From Saccharina japonica (Eukaryota; Sar; Phaeophyceae; Laminariales; Laminariaceae): a stretch of DNA of 64,000 nucleotides. Where the stretch lies: the NCBI GenBank assembly GCA_008828725.1, contig MEHQ01003298.1, forward strand, positions 25,984-89,983, in the 5' to 3' direction. Below, piece by piece: positions 23,101 to 32,562 of the stretch (positions are counted from its first letter, which is position 1; each line of letters starts with the position of its first letter). The notes under the pieces are model-generated. The model saw only the letters and a list, made by a program, of their open reading frames with translations. It was not told the origin of the DNA and made no database searches. The position numbers and the translations under genes were made by a program.

Positions 23101-25344
23101 AATTTTATCGTGTCAATTTTGTCTTGTCAATTTTGTCGTGTCAATTTTGTTTTGTTAATTTTGTTTTGTCAATTTTATTTTGACAACTTTTTTTTGTAAG
23201 TTTTATCTTGTCGAGTTTATCTTGTCAAATCTATCTTGTCAACACTTCTTATTTCTAGATAATTGCTGTAGTATGGGGTGACTGGGCGAAAACACCTCCC
23301 GTCTTCGGTGCTGCCCAAACGTGGGGGCATATCACGATCTACTGTAGAACATCTAGACCCTTACCTGCCGTCATGGTACACTGCGCAGGATCTGTATAGT
23401 ACACATCCAACCCAGGAAACATGGCCTAGATCATGCAGGTTACACCGTTCCCACCAAGCAACATGGTGAGGTACAGTAGTAGATCACACATAAAATGTAT
23501 TATGCCTGCCCTGATGTACTGTAGATAAATGAAGTGAGAGTCAATGACCCGTCCGATGCGTACGTCCTTACGCACTCAACTTTTCGGCCCTTTTCCTGCC
23601 CCGTACTTCAGTATGTATACGTACGGTACGACTATTAACAGCAGTATGCATATGGGTGAACCCCAGCAAGACACCACGGCAGCGCATACATGCTGTGCTA
23701 AGAGTACATCGTACGAGTGATATGCACGTATCATATCATGAGTACGTAAAAAAGGTGACGCATCGAGTAAGTAAAAAGGTACTTGAGCTAGTGTGGATTG
23801 ATTCATTTTGACACCAAGACACGATATGGGATTCGATAAAAATCCACCATCTTTGGACGATCATGGACAGTTTTTTCCATACCCCCCCCAGTTTCTTCCA
23901 TACCCCCCCCCCTTTTCTCCCCCCGGGGCTGAAAAACTCATAATCTATTCCATCATCGGCGCTTCTCCAACGTCCAAAACCTTCGTTCCTTGAGAGGGAT
24001 GTCACTCTCGACATATTGAGACCTGGAGGGGATTGCTGTACTGTATAGCATCGACCACGTTGTTGCTAGGCTGAGCAATATGCCACCTTATAGGGGCGGT
24101 GGCTTATTGGCTGAGCTCCTCACGTAAGGAACTCGATATCTCACCCGAAACACGACTTCGAAGGCGTTTTGTTCGCGCAACCTCATTAATTTCTATACGA
24201 TAACCGTCCTCAACAATATCGTGCCCCTCTTGTTTGTGTCAACGTCAATTAATTCACACAAAATAGTTCAAGTCATTACTTAATTAGTTTCATCCTCCCT
24301 CTTTCGCGAGATAAGTCAACGGTAACCCACCTTATATACTTAAGTAGATATGCTAGAAAAACAGATACTAACAACCGGTAGTTTGCCACGGAGGAGCTCA
24401 TCAGGCAAAGTGGTTTCGAAACGAAGAAGCGACAAACACTCCCACTCCTTCGCCGTGGGTCGGGAACGACCACGTATATATATATATATCGTAAATATAA
24501 CATGATTTTCGTGTTTCTCAATCGATGAACGGAGATATTTCTTGACACCTGGTAAGCTGATCTGCTTGCTGCGATGCATCAAACAAACAAAAAAAACTGA
24601 TCTGCCCAAGATGTGTTAATATATACCACGAAGTAGCTTATTATCTTCCCGCGATGTGTAAAAAAAAGCTTATCTGCCCCCGATGTGTCACTACAGATGA
24701 TCTGCCCGCGATGTGTCAATGTAACTGATCTCCTGCCCGCGATCTGTCAATAAATGCTGATCTGCCCGCTATGTGTCAACAAATCTAGTGTCTGCCGGCC
24801 GGCGATGAGTTAACGCTAATCTGCCCGCGATGTGCCAAAGCTAATCTGCCCGCGATGTGTCAACAAAAAAAACGGATCTGCCCGCGATGTTGTCAATAAA
24901 TATAGCGGATCTGCCCGCGACGTCAATCAAGCTTACCTGCCCGCGATGTCTCAGCAAAGCTGGTCTGCCCGCGATGTGTTAATTAATCTGTTATTACAGT
25001 AATTACCGTCAGGAATTTGAATGGTCGGAAGACCATTTGGGTTACTCGGTCGTCCGAGACGGTACAGCAGGTCCCAGTCGAGGGGGCCAAGGGAGGGACT
25101 ATAATCGGCTGTTACACGGAGTAATAGCAGTGTAACACTTACCTGTTGTCATATGTTCCCATGCACGGCGGTAACACAACAGGACAACACCATCCAGGGC
25201 GAGTACTCCCGTTTCTACGACGTGGAAGACGATCTGTTCGCCGACAACACATGGTTCACCTTCCACGCCGAAGTAGAGGAGGGGAACGAGGCCGAGCTCG
25301 ACTTCGTCGCGGATGAAACCGAACTCACCGACGATACCAAGTAA
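13893..25344 (+). CDS. Mannuronan C5-epimerase-like protein, spliced, N-terminus missing
   Basis: Six exons (13893-14158, 16211-16310, 17277-17477, 18201-18299, 22862-22992, 25183-25344) join in frame to about 310 residues of a right-handed beta-helix. The family converts D-mannuronate to L-guluronate in alginate, in the secretory pathway or wall. Family features in order: [110 protein letters not shown]. Introns are phase 0, 1, 1, 1 and 0; the last but one exon uses a GC donor. The catalytic Asp of the bacterial (Y-G-F-D-P-H) and brown-algal DPH motif is Asn here, so activity is doubtful. The signal peptide and N-terminal coils are not found upstream, where a 7.85-kb inverted-repeat/LINE block lies. 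TAA at 25342-25344 ends the frame, though AAGTAAGT could also act as a donor. A truncated, relic or neofunctionalised paralogue is possible. Confidence 0.82.
14177..15262. mobile_element. Possible composite element bounded by CCCACGGTAGGGG repeats
   Basis: The left end reads TCCCACGGTAGGGGTTGCAC and the right end is its inverse, with a central region repeating the same terminal word (14645, 14730). It contains a family-2 MITE at 14380-14629 and two inverted copies of a GAGGAGCTC/GCGCGAAC repeat (about 14225-14375 and 15060-15215). It could instead be several neighbouring small elements. It lies in the first epimerase intron. Confidence 0.35.
14380..14629. mobile_element. MITE family 2 (about 250 bp)
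   Basis: It starts GACGCGTGCTACGGTAGAGG (first base 14379) and ends with the inverse (CCTCTATCGTAGAATGTGTC). A GGAG flank lies on both sides, suggesting a 4-bp target duplication. The interior matches 20473-20716 in reverse. It has no coding capacity. Confidence 0.75.
15475..15610. mobile_element. MITE family 2-like fragment
   Basis: It shares the ACAAATTACTTGGAATTA, GGGTTAAAGAGCCC and terminal CTACCTCTAAGCACGC blocks with the family-2 elements and the inverted arms. One end only is recognisable. Confidence 0.5.
15971..16140. mobile_element. MITE family 3 (170 bp)
   Basis: Terminal inverted repeats TACCGGCCCTCTTATAAGAAA and TTTCTTATGAGCGGGCCGGTA differ at a few sites. It is noncoding, and a TA at both outer edges would fit a TA target. 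It ends only 70 bp upstream of an epimerase exon. Confidence 0.78.
16211..16310 (+). CDS. Epimerase-like exon with the catalytic-motif block
   Basis: Acceptor AACAG ends 16210; donor GTGAGT at 16311; ends phase 1. It encodes [17 protein letters not shown] and then [16 protein letters not shown]. The codon at the family's catalytic Asp position is AAC (Asn). Tyr and His of the motif are retained. Confidence 0.85.
16405..16560. mobile_element. MITE family 2-like fragment
   Basis: It shares the terminal GTGCGGTAGAGGTATA and the interior TTGAGGAGCTCTATACC and GGAAATAAAAGTGCTATGAA blocks with family 2. It is interrupted on the right by a family-3 fragment. Confidence 0.5.
16568..16650. mobile_element. 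MITE family 3, one end only
   Basis: Inverted match to the right part of 15971-16140, starting GTACCGGCCCGCTCATAAG. The other terminus is missing. Confidence 0.65.
16838..16940. mobile_element. MITE family 1, complete (103 bp)
   Basis: The left end TACGGGAGGCGATAGTAAAT pairs with the right end (TTTACTATGGCCCTCCGTA). The core includes ACGGTATACACAAAAACC and ACAATATTTGGTCC. It is noncoding and one of about six copies in the window. Confidence 0.85.
17277..17477 (+). CDS. Epimerase-like exon, beta-helix coils
   Basis: Acceptor CCCCAG ends 17276 (a second AG downstream, ending 17287, would leave the wrong number of bases to complete the split codon). It encodes [37 protein letters not shown] and [17 protein letters not shown], three coils of the helix. 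Donor CCT then GTGAGT; phase 1 at both ends. Confidence 0.88.
17510..17880. repeat. TTGGTG-type microsatellite in an epimerase intron
   Basis: Long runs of TTGGTG/GTTGGT hexamers, interrupted by GGTGGC and TGGGGT variants, start 34 bp after the splice donor. The resulting Val-Gly or Cys-Trp open frames are artefacts. Confidence 0.9.
17985..18062. repeat. TTGGG(T/A)-rich microsatellite
   Basis: Degenerate GTTGGGTATT and GTGTATTGGG units of G/T-rich repeat, in the same intron as the TTGGTG array. Confidence 0.75.
18201..18299 (+). CDS. Epimerase-like exon
   Basis: Acceptor GTCACAG ends 18200. With the T left by the previous exon it reads [19 protein letters not shown], then [16 protein letters not shown], and ends phase 1 before GTGAGT (18300). 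The block corresponds to the RMSVG region of brown-algal homologues. Confidence 0.85.
18331..18442. mobile_element. MITE family 1, degenerate copy
   Basis: It starts TACGGAGGCCCATAGCAAAT and has the TGTGTATACCGTAGGTTCTA core. The right end runs into a C homopolymer. It lies 31 bp after an epimerase donor. Confidence 0.7.
18745..18906. repeat. Palindromic GGAAGCTTCC array, copy 1
   Basis: It opens with a leader (GGGTAAGGCACACTTTTG) and ends CAGTGGAAGTTCTAAGCTTCC. The core repeats 12-bp TTCCRYGGAAGC palindromes, each with AAGCTT. The same leader and tail occur at 19322-19612 with more core units, so the whole is a dispersed element of variable core length. Confidence 0.8.
18903..20405. repeat. 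Third copy of the arm and flank sequence, interrupted
   Basis: 18903-19308 is the reverse complement of about 12250-12662, and 19761-20405 is the reverse complement of 11606-12250. The two parts are contiguous in the copy beside LINE 1, so about 450 bp (19309-19760, including a GGAAGCTTCC array) is inserted here. Its right end runs into an intact family-1 MITE edge, where LINE 1 sits in the other copy. Confidence 0.88.
19322..19612. repeat. Palindromic GGAAGCTTCC array, copy 2
   Basis: Same leader and tail as 18745-18906, with about twice the number of core units, many spaced by GATGGAAGC. It is part of the insertion that splits the third arm copy. Confidence 0.82.
20393..20750. mobile_element. 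MITE family 1 split by a family 2 insertion
   Basis: The left part (20393-20472) has GGGGACCATGGTAAATAGAA and the TTTTTACGAACAACATTTG core; the right part (20717-20750) has TTTGGTCCTATTTACTATGG. The two halves rejoin as one element once 20473-20716 is removed. Confidence 0.85.
20473..20716. mobile_element. MITE family 2 (244 bp) nested in MITE family 1
   Basis: Inverted ends GACGCATGCTACGATAGAGG and CCTCTACCGTAGCACGCGTC. ATTT lies on both sides, consistent with a 4-bp target duplication (a CATTTG 6-mer is also repeated). The interior is an inverted match to 14380-14629. Confidence 0.83.
20770..21060. other. Unassigned intron sequence with small repeats
   Basis: It holds a 65-codon frame (20790-20987) with no recognised domain, then about three degenerate TTGCCCC...GGGGGCATTA repeats (20998-21066). 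No function is supported. Confidence 0.4.
21064..21450. mobile_element. MITE family 2 split by a family 1 insertion
   Basis: The left end ACGCGTGCTACGGTTAGAGG and right end CCTCTACCGTCGCACGCTTC are inverted. Interior blocks match other family-2 copies on both sides of a family-1 element at 21183-21285. A long (CAAAAAA)n-like run precedes the right end. Confidence 0.8.
21183..21285. mobile_element. MITE family 1 (103 bp) nested in MITE family 2
   Basis: Both ends are present: TACGGAGGACCATTGTAAAT and ATTTACTATGGTGTCCCGTA. It is the best-preserved family-1 copy. Confidence 0.87.
21625..21732 (+). mobile_element. LINE family 2, 3'-end fragment
   Basis: It matches the 3' end of the LINE fragment at 61285-62220 (GTCTCGAAAGGGATG, then GACTAAGGCAAGCAAC and AAATGAGTACGC). 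It stops at the single N at 21733, which joins it to a short GGAAGC array. Confidence 0.72.
21734..21802. repeat. Short GGAAGCTTCC-type array, copy 3
   Basis: A few GGAAGCGGTGGAAG and GGAAGCTTCC units without the leader seen in the other two copies. It begins right after an N. Confidence 0.7.
21803..22861. other. Intron sequence, no further feature recognised
   Basis: The 3' part of the 4.56-kb intron before the GC-donor exon. It has a short G-run (about 22090) and no clear repeat family or coding block. Confidence 0.5.
22862..22992 (+). CDS. Epimerase-like exon with a GC donor
   Basis: Acceptor GTACAG ends 22861. It reads [21 protein letters not shown], then [17 protein letters not shown] and TDGNTFT, and ends phase 0. 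The only donor that keeps the next exon in frame is GCAAGT at 22993, a GC-AG intron. The intron that precedes it is 4.56 kb. Confidence 0.83.
23005..23245. repeat. TCAATTTTATCTTG tandem repeat in an intron
   Basis: About 15 units of a 14-bp repeat (TCAATTTTATCTTG, with CCAATTTT and TCAATTTTGTCTTG variants) begin 13 bp after the GC donor of the epimerase gene. Confidence 0.88.
24540..24985. repeat. CTGCCCGCGATGTGTCAA minisatellite, copy 1
   Basis: About 15 degenerate units of roughly 25-35 bp sharing GATCTGCCCGCGATGTGTCAA and a variable AT-rich spacer. It lies 5' of the last epimerase exon inside the intron. Confidence 0.88.
25183..25344 (+). CDS. Last recognised epimerase-like exon, copy 1
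   Basis: Acceptor CACAACAG ends 25182. It encodes [30 protein letters not shown] and an acidic tail ending ELTDDTK, then TAA. The same bases (CCAAGTAAGT) would be a strong donor after 25340, so a further exon cannot be excluded. The exon lies inside the first copy of a 5.8-kb direct duplication and recurs unchanged at 32760-32921. Confidence 0.78.
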   Translation, partial: DNTIQGEYSRFYDVEDDLFADNTWFTFHAEVEEGNEAELDFVADETELTDDTK

Positions 25345-25882
25345 GTCGACACGTGCAGGTTGTACGTACTGTGTGTGTGAGGTAGTGAGCGAGGGGGCTC
25401 GGGGCGGATGCTGAAAGAGAGACGGGGGGAATAGAATATCATCACCGGGAGAGGGGAAGATAACATAGTATCCCCGATAAAAAACGCCTCCATATTTTTG
25501 TATGGTAAGTACTTTACAATAGAGCACTACACCGCTACTCTGCTACTACTGCTGTTTAACCGCGTGGGCGAACAGCACTACGAGTCGTTACGTTTCATGC
25601 CGGGCGTGTTTTGTCCCGTCGTTGTGTGCATTTGGTAGTGCGGAGATTACAGTCGTAATTCTCTGATCCAGCGGCCCACGGTTTGCTTCGTGTTGCCCCA
25701 TGTGAGGCAAATGACCCCACCGTACACACGGACGGAAAACTGCGTATTACTTCCACGCTTCTACTGTAGCATGCCGGCATGATCAGGCCTTGGTCACACC
25801 CACCTCGACCACTCTCGTTTCTTTCTGAAACCACACGGAGAAACGACGACGGCAGCATTGACCAAATTGAGGGACAAGCCCA

Positions 25883-25916
25883 GCTTAACCCAACCCAACC
25901 CAACCCAACCCAATCC
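25883..25916. repeat. Short CCCAA microsatellite
   Basis: Five to six AACCC units. The same tract is in the second duplication copy near 33464-33490. It is too short and of the wrong period to be read as a telomere. Confidence 0.8.
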
Positions 25917-26177
25917 AAAGCGTTATAGTGGCCGACCAGCAGCGCAGATCGAATTCACTGATGCATGAATAGTGAGCGAGGGGAGAGGGGGGGTCAGCGG
26001 GGGCATCAGAACTACACCCGAATTGGATTACTTGTGTGGAATTTGAAAGAAAATCATGACGAGCATCACCCGCTCGAAGCCGCTCGGACTGCTGAGTTTT
26101 TCGTCAAGCGCACGGCACGCTCTCAGATCCCTATTGCGCCTACTGCTGCAAGACACAATTCATAAGTTGCTAATACG

Positions 26178-26178
<1 letters not shown>

Positions 26179-26211
<33 letters not shown>
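26179..26211. repeat. 33-bp C homopolymer
   Basis: An unbroken C run. The matching tract in copy 2 (33760-33788) is 29 bp with an internal T. It can form i-motif or G-quadruplex structures and is an assembly hazard. Confidence 0.95.
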
Positions 26212-26212
<1 letters not shown>

Positions 26213-26720
26213 CATAGGCACGGCATCTTGGTTAAGGACTCTTGCTTCGACCAAGCCTCATCGTCCGAGTTCCCCTTTTGTGAAACGCTCTAATGGAGGT
26301 CCGGTCGTCTGACGAAATGATGCACGGAGGAGCCGAAACGACCTGTAGGTTCTAGATTATCAGATGACGATGATTTAGATCGTCATCTATCTGTCCGGTG
26401 TGTGGGATGGATCACGAGGTATCCACATCCGAGCTCCCTGTTTGTGAAACGCTCAAATAGAGATCCTGTCGTCGGACGAATCACGCACGGGTGAACATAG
26501 GATCTAGATGATTTGGATGGTCTAGATCGTGATTATGAATCATGAAGATCTGATGGTGGAACTCTCTAGTGAAGGTGCCGTCATCCGACGAATCATGCAC
26601 AGAGTAGGGAGCTCTAGGGTCTAGGAAGGTCTATATCGTCGAGGTGTGGAATTGTACGGAGCTGTAGCTCTAAGGTCTAAGATGGTCTAGATCGTGATAT
26701 CTTATGTTTGTGATAGATTG
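26212..26720. repeat. Degenerate tandem repeat of about 130 bp
   Basis: Three to four diverged units share TTTGTGAAACGCTC, GTCGTCGGACGAATCA and GGTCTAGATCGTGAT words. The same set occurs in copy 2 (about 33790-34290). It is noncoding. Confidence 0.6.
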
Positions 26721-26924
26721 TGCGCGCGTGGAGTGCATAGCGGTAGATATACGTGCATGCTGACTCTTTTATGTGTGAAATGAGATAATATGTGGTCGTT
26801 AGGTGGCGAAGGGCTTGTGTGCTACGTAGCTCGATTGCTTCGCATCCTTTGAAGAGAGCTATGTGGTTGCTGTTGGTTGGGTTATCGTTTGTTGCTTGTT
26901 TCTTGTTGCTTGTTGTTTGCTTGA

Positions 26925-27050
26925 TGGTTGATGGTTGTGTTGGTGGTGGTGGGTAGTGAGGTGGTGTGGGTGTTGGTGTTGGTGTTGGTGCTGGTGTTTG
27001 TTTGGTGTTGGTGCTGGTGTTGGTGCCGGTGTTGTGGTTGGTTTGTTGTC
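26925..27050. repeat. TTGGTG microsatellite, duplication copy 1
   Basis: G/T-rich hexamer repeat like that at 17.5 kb. The copy at 34504-34628 differs by a few units. Confidence 0.8.
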
Positions 27051-27059
27051 TCTGGCGGA

Positions 27060-29680
27060 CCCCAGGCTTTCAATGTAGTTGTTTTCGTGGTTCGTATTTA
27101 AGCCCTACTTGATTGGGGCCGTCTTCTCTGCTGCCAGATGTCCTGGTGTTTAAGCCATGGAAGTTTAAGTTTCTGCTGTCTTGTATATGAAGATGGAGGC
27201 ATCCTTTTGGGAGGCAAACCTATCTATATTCTGTCTGCAGGAGCCTTGAGATTCGAGAGGGGAAACCTGACGAAACCGTACCGCTGGGCGCTTGTGCTTC
27301 CCATAGCCAGTGGATAATACCAAATACATATTTCCGATCAGAGGGTTCGGTTTGATGATTTTAGCAAGAGACGATTTGTCCGCTATATCATGCAACGCGG
27401 GTTTTGCAAAGACAAACATAAATATATACCTGGTATATATATGCTTGGAGGTACGTGAAGTAGCTCAAGTGTATTATATCCTGTTCAGGAGTGACAAAAG
27501 CACAGTAGTAGTACAAGGAGATCAATGAGGTTCCGTTGAGTGAACCAAAGTCGTTGATGGGCAGCTTTGTTTCGATCGCTATACCGTAATGAAGCCCCAA
27601 AGCGGTTCAGTTAATCCTGTTGTTGTGGGTGGCTCGAGAGTGTGAGCACGGTATGCAGTCGTGTTTTTCGATACTTGCAGCAGGGGCGTCTATCTCACCC
27701 TGCCGAGTTGTGAAAAGTAGCAGAACGTGGGTATCATCTCCCATGGGTGGGGTATATGTATGCGCGGATCGGGCGTGTGGGGGGATGGGAGGGTGTTGCC
27801 TCCATCAAATACGACTGTCGGTCGAGCGCAACGCTAACTAATGTTTTAGAAAAATACGAAGGAGGCGTTCACATGGGGGTTTCCATCGAACATAAGGCGG
27901 TCGGTAGCTGCCTATGGATGAACGTAATGTCGAATAAGGCGTGAACAAGCATAGGGGATGTGGGGGAGACGTGTGCTTGATCCCACAATAAGGCGGTCAG
28001 TCGCTGCCAGCGAATGAGGGCAACGTCAAAAAAATCTCTACCAGCTCTCTAGCCGCTTCAGTTGTGACTCTCCGCCGTACATGTCGCGAGAAAAGTTGCT
28101 TGTCGATAACCACGGCGTTTTGTCATCCAACACGATTTCTTCAAGCTACCGAGTGCATATTCATGAAACTCTAGAGTGAGAGATACATTTCTATAGTCGC
28201 TCACGAAACGCAAACATGCATCGGGCTTGATGGACAGATGGGTGTGGATTGGGATCATCAAACACAAGGGTGTTGATCGTTGCCAATGAGTGACGTGGGT
28301 GGCAACACCAACCATAACGATACAATGAAAATTTGGTGCGACGTTGTGACGGATCCCTCGCACATAACGCGAGAGTTAATTGAAACCTAAAAAACAAACA
28401 ATGGTAGTTTTATATATATATATATATCAATTTTGATTGTGTCGACTCCATCGTGGGGTCGTGTTGAGGATAGACAGATTTCCTCACAGAAACAGTACGA
28501 GGGTAGGCATTAGCCTACCAAGTCGCTGATCGGTAACATAATCGTCCATACACACCGAGCAGACCACAGCAGCCAAAGGTAATTTTCGACGGTACAGCCA
28601 GCAGTTTCCAATTATTGATCATGGGAAGTTCAATTTATCGTTCGGCCTATGTCCACCGCCCAGATCCGGTTCGGTCGAATTCAATCCACATACAACAGTT
28701 GCTGTTGGTTCACCCACCGTATCGATAGGGCATTCGGGTACCCGACCTGATCCAATGGCATCTAATTCAACCCAAAGCAGCAGTGAGTGGTTGTTGATGC
28801 TAAGCTCGCCGTGTGCTTCGTGTGCTTCGGCCTATGTCCACCGAGCCGATTCGGTTCAACCCAATCGAATCGAATCCACTGCAAGCAGCGGCTGCCAAGT
28901 TAGATTTACTCATCGCACCGTTCCGGCCACATAGCAGCCGACTCAGCCCAATCGGATGTAACCCATCCACGGCGGCGGTGCTTGCCGATAATTCGGTTAG
29001 CTCGCCGTCTATTTCGGTCTGCATCCTCAATTCGATCTACGTACGTCGTAGTCTAATCTGCAGAAGGAAAAGGTTGCTGATTTACCCACAGTATCGTTCG
29101 GCGTCTACATGGCAACTGACCCTACCAGGGCCACCTCATAGCACGACGTGACTACTGTCGTAGACGCTCCTCCTGATAAGCCGTATATGTGTGCAGATAC
29201 GCGGAAGATTAGGGAAACATCCGTTCCACAAACTACTAAACTACACAGAGTGCACCCGGTAGCACTACTCGCGGTCGAAGCGTCACAACGCAGCTTGCAA
29301 GTAAGTGTGAGTCCAAGGGGAATATATTTATCACACAACTAAAGTGTCTTTATATTTTTCCTTTTTTTTCAAACTACTGTACATAGAACACACAACAAAT
29401 GTTAGATGTGGCTCCTTGAAGCTCATTCCCACGCATGTAGCCTGCGAGGATACGAAGCCTACTGAAAAAAAAACATTAAAAACGGGGGGGGGGGCGAGTT
29501 AATCTACCAGCCAGGGGTTCGAATCCATGTCAAACACAGGAGGTACAGCCACACCTCAAAAGAGGCGAGGGGATCGGTGGGGGGATCGTCGAAAAAACAA
29601 CTTCCAGGCAAAAACTATATTGTTTCGGGTTCCTGATCCTAAGCTTTTCTACTGTAGATTTCACAGAGCAATAACACAAC
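27060..29680. other. Unassigned 3' part of the duplication unit
   Basis: No recognised gene. A few short frames (for example 28058-28363 on minus and 29148-29342 on plus) are kept in both copies only because the copies are recent. A block starting TTCGGCCTATGTCCACCG recurs at 28640 and 28826. A GGTTCGAATCC word (29516-29526), like the Pol III B box, occurs without a convincing tRNA fold. Confidence 0.5.
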
Positions 29681-30321
29681 GCCTGTGCATTGTGTGCGCC
29701 AATAAGCGCTGCCATACAACCGGAGTAAATCTGCACAACAGACTTCGGCGCCTCGATAGGGTCCATCCATCTACTGCCCGCATCTCATCAATGCTTATGG
29801 GGCGTCGCCGGCACAGGAGCGTCATGTTCTTGAAGTTGTCGGCTGTGCCCGCGGGCCGGGAAGCCATCGCGCGGCGTCCGCCGAAGACAAAAAGTTGGAA
29901 AAACAAAACATAACTCAGCCCGGGGGCCACTACCATTTCCTTCCGGCTGAGGTATGATGAATATTTGCACTCGAAACATTCGCCGCAGGAGTGAAACAGG
30001 GTTGTTTTTTTAGCGTGATGTTAAGCCCAATTGCGGTGCTATGTACCTACAGACGGAGGCCTTTTTTTAGTAAGTGTTTCGCTCTTCCGTACCGTAGCAG
30101 CGCGCTGGTTTGTTTCCGGTGTCACTCGAATACTGAAGAACCTGGTATTGGTTATAACCGGACTCTCTCGTAGTCACTACCCTTTCCGTGGCGGTGCCCG
30201 TTGTAAGGATCTCATGCATTGTATGAGCAACGAACGAGGCGAGATGCGTACGGAAGGTGCTTTCACTAACGAACAATATAGCGCCTTTCGTGAGGGGATA
30301 TCCTAACAACCGCACCACCCC
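29681..30321. repeat. 641-bp direct repeat, unit a
   Basis: It matches 30580-31220 at a constant 899-bp offset with few substitutions. It holds short frames on both strands but no recognised domain. It begins exactly at the right edge of duplication copy 1. Confidence 0.9.
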
Positions 30322-30579
30322 AGACTCATCCCACGGTAGGGGTGCAGCAGAATTTTCTGAGCTCTTCACATGAGGAGCTCAATATCTCACCCGAAACATG
30401 ACTTCGGAAACATTCTTTCGTGCAACCCGACCAATACTTCCAATGCGTAGTCCAAAAAACCAACATAACGGTAGAATAATAGCTCCCCACTACGGTACGT
30501 GCCTTTCAATCTTATCGCGAAAAGGGCTCATCAGCACTTTCTTTCCTTCGTCGACTCACGTCAAATCGTCTCTACCCAC
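30322..30579. repeat. Dispersed GAGGAGCTC/GCAACCCGACC repeat between the 641-bp units
   Basis: It starts TCATCCCACGGTAGGGGTGC, the same terminal word as 14177, and contains GAGGAGCTCAATATCTCACC and ACATGACTTCG blocks seen at 15.06 and 24.12 kb. It may be a nonautonomous element inserted between the repeat units. Confidence 0.55.
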
Positions 30580-31220
30580 GCCTGCGCATTGTGTGCGCCA
30601 ATAAGCACTGCCATACAACCGGAGTAAATCTGCACAACAGACTTCGGTGCCTCGATAGGGTCCATCCATCTACTGCCTGCATCTCATCAATGCCTATGGG
30701 GCGTCGCCGGCACAGGAGCGTCATGTTCTTGAAGTTGTCGGCTGTGCCCGCGGGCCGGGAAGCCACCGCGCGGCGTCCGCCGAAGACAAAAAGTTGGAAA
30801 AACAAAACATAACTCAGCCCGGGGGGCACTACCATTTCCTTCCGGCTGAGGTATGATGAATATTTGCACTCGAAACATTCGCCGCAGGAGTGAAACAGGG
30901 TTGTTTTTTTAGCGTGATGTTAAGCCCAATTGCGGTGCTATGTACCTACAGACGGAGGCCTTTTTTTAGTAAGTGTTTCGCTCTTCCGTACCGTAGCAGC
31001 GTGCTGGTTTGTTTCCGGTGTCACTCGAATACTGAAGAACCTGGTATTGGTTACAACCGGACTCTCTCGTAGTCACTACCATTTCCGTGGCGGTGCCCGT
31101 TGTAAGGATCTCATGCATTGTATGAGCAACGAACGAGGCGAGACGCGTACGGAAGGTCCTTTCACTAACGAACAATATAACGCCTTGTGTGAGGGGATAT
31201 CCTAACAACCCCACCACCCT
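30580..31220. repeat. 641-bp direct repeat, unit b
   Basis: Second unit of the pair with 29681-30321. It diverges from it after AACAACC at the right edge. Confidence 0.9.
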
Positions 31221-32116
31221 CCACACCACTACGTACACGTCGCCAAGTCTTCTTCGCTGCTCGTTAACGTTTTCCATCGTTTCAGCATGTTTTTTTCAAA
31301 ATCTAATAATTTGCCTGTGTCTTTCATCTTCGTCGTAATATTTAAACCCGGAATCTCATACGTACGTAGCAGGGATTTCCTCCCCCTTCCCGCTATACGG
31401 CCCTCACGCTTGTGGTTTCTACCGCGCGCGTTGGGGCTAGCATGTCCCTTCGCTCTTCGACTCGCTCCCTACTTTGACCCCCCCCCCCCTTTTCTCCCCC
31501 CGGGGCTGAAAAACTCATAATCTATTCCATCATCGGCGCTTCTCCAACGGCTTCGTTTCTCGTTCCTTGAGAGGGATGTCACTCTCGACATATTGAGACC
31601 TGGAGGGGATTGCTGTACTGTATAGCATCGACCACGTTGTTGCTAGGCTGAGCAATATGCCACCTTATAGGGGCGGTGGCTTATTGGCTGAGCTCCTCAC
31701 GTAAGGAACTCGATATCTCACCCGAAACACGACTTCGAAGGCGTTTTGTTCGCGCAACCTCATTAATTTCTATACGATAACCGTCCTCAACAATATCGTG
31801 CCCCTCTTGTTTGTGTCAACGTCAATTAATTCACACAAAATAGTTCAAGTCATTACTTAATTAGTTTCATCCTCCCTCTTTCGCGAGATAAGTCAACGGT
31901 AACCCACCTTATATACTTAAGTAGATATGCTAGAAAAACAGATACTAACAACCGGTAGTTTGCCACGGAGGAGCTCATCAGGCAAAGTGGTTTCGAAACG
32001 AAGAAGCGACAAACACTCCCACTCCTTCGCCGTGGGTCGGGAACGACCACGTATATATATATATATCGTAAATATAACATGATTTTCGTGTTTCTCAATC
32101 GATGAACGGAGATATT

Positions 32117-32562
32117 TCTTGACACCTGGTAAGCTGATCTGCTTGCTGCGATGCATCAAACAAACAAAAAAAACTGATCTGCCCAAGATGTGTTAATATA
32201 TACCACGAAGTAGCTTATTATCTTCCCGCGATGTGTAAAAAAAAGCTTATCTGCCCCCGATGTGTCACTACAGATGATCTGCCCGCGATGTGTCAATGTA
32301 ACTGATCTCCTGCCCGCGATCTGTCAATAAATGCTGATCTGCCCGCTATGTGTCAACAAATCTAGTGTCTGCCGGCCGGCGATGAGTTAACGCTAATCTG
32401 CCCGCGATGTGCCAAAGCTAATCTGCCCGCGATGTGTCAACAAAAAAAACGGATCTGCCCGCGATGTTGTCAATAAATATAGCGGATCTGCCCGCGACGT
32501 CAATCAAGCTTACCTGCCCGCGATGTCTCAGCAAAGCTGGTCTGCCCGCGATGTGTTAATTA
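32117..32562. repeat. CTGCCCGCGATGTGTCAA minisatellite, copy 2
   Basis: Same array as 24540-24985, displaced by 7,577 bp; no difference noticed. Confidence 0.88.

Larger units (their letters stand above)
23902..29680. repeat. 5.8-kb direct duplication, copy 1
   Basis: It repeats at 31477-37269 at an offset of 7,577 to 7,590 bp, with very few differences (scattered substitutions, small indels, poly-C length). The unit begins at a C-run before TTTTCTCCCCCCGGGGCTG and ends ATAACACAAC. It carries the last epimerase exon, a minisatellite, a 33-bp C tract and unassigned sequence. It was formed recently, to judge by identity. Confidence 0.93.

Noticed and set aside
25099-25527. 142-codon minus-strand frame, duplicated at 32676-33104
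   Set aside because: Antisense to the last epimerase exon and kept only because the duplication is recent.
25883-25916. CCCAA repeats as an interstitial telomere
   Set aside because: Five-base period and only five to six units; there is no TTAGGG-type repeat nearby.
29530-29936. Overlapping frames around 29.5-29.9 kb as a host gene
   Set aside because: No domain, similar frames on both strands, and repeated within the 641-bp duplication.
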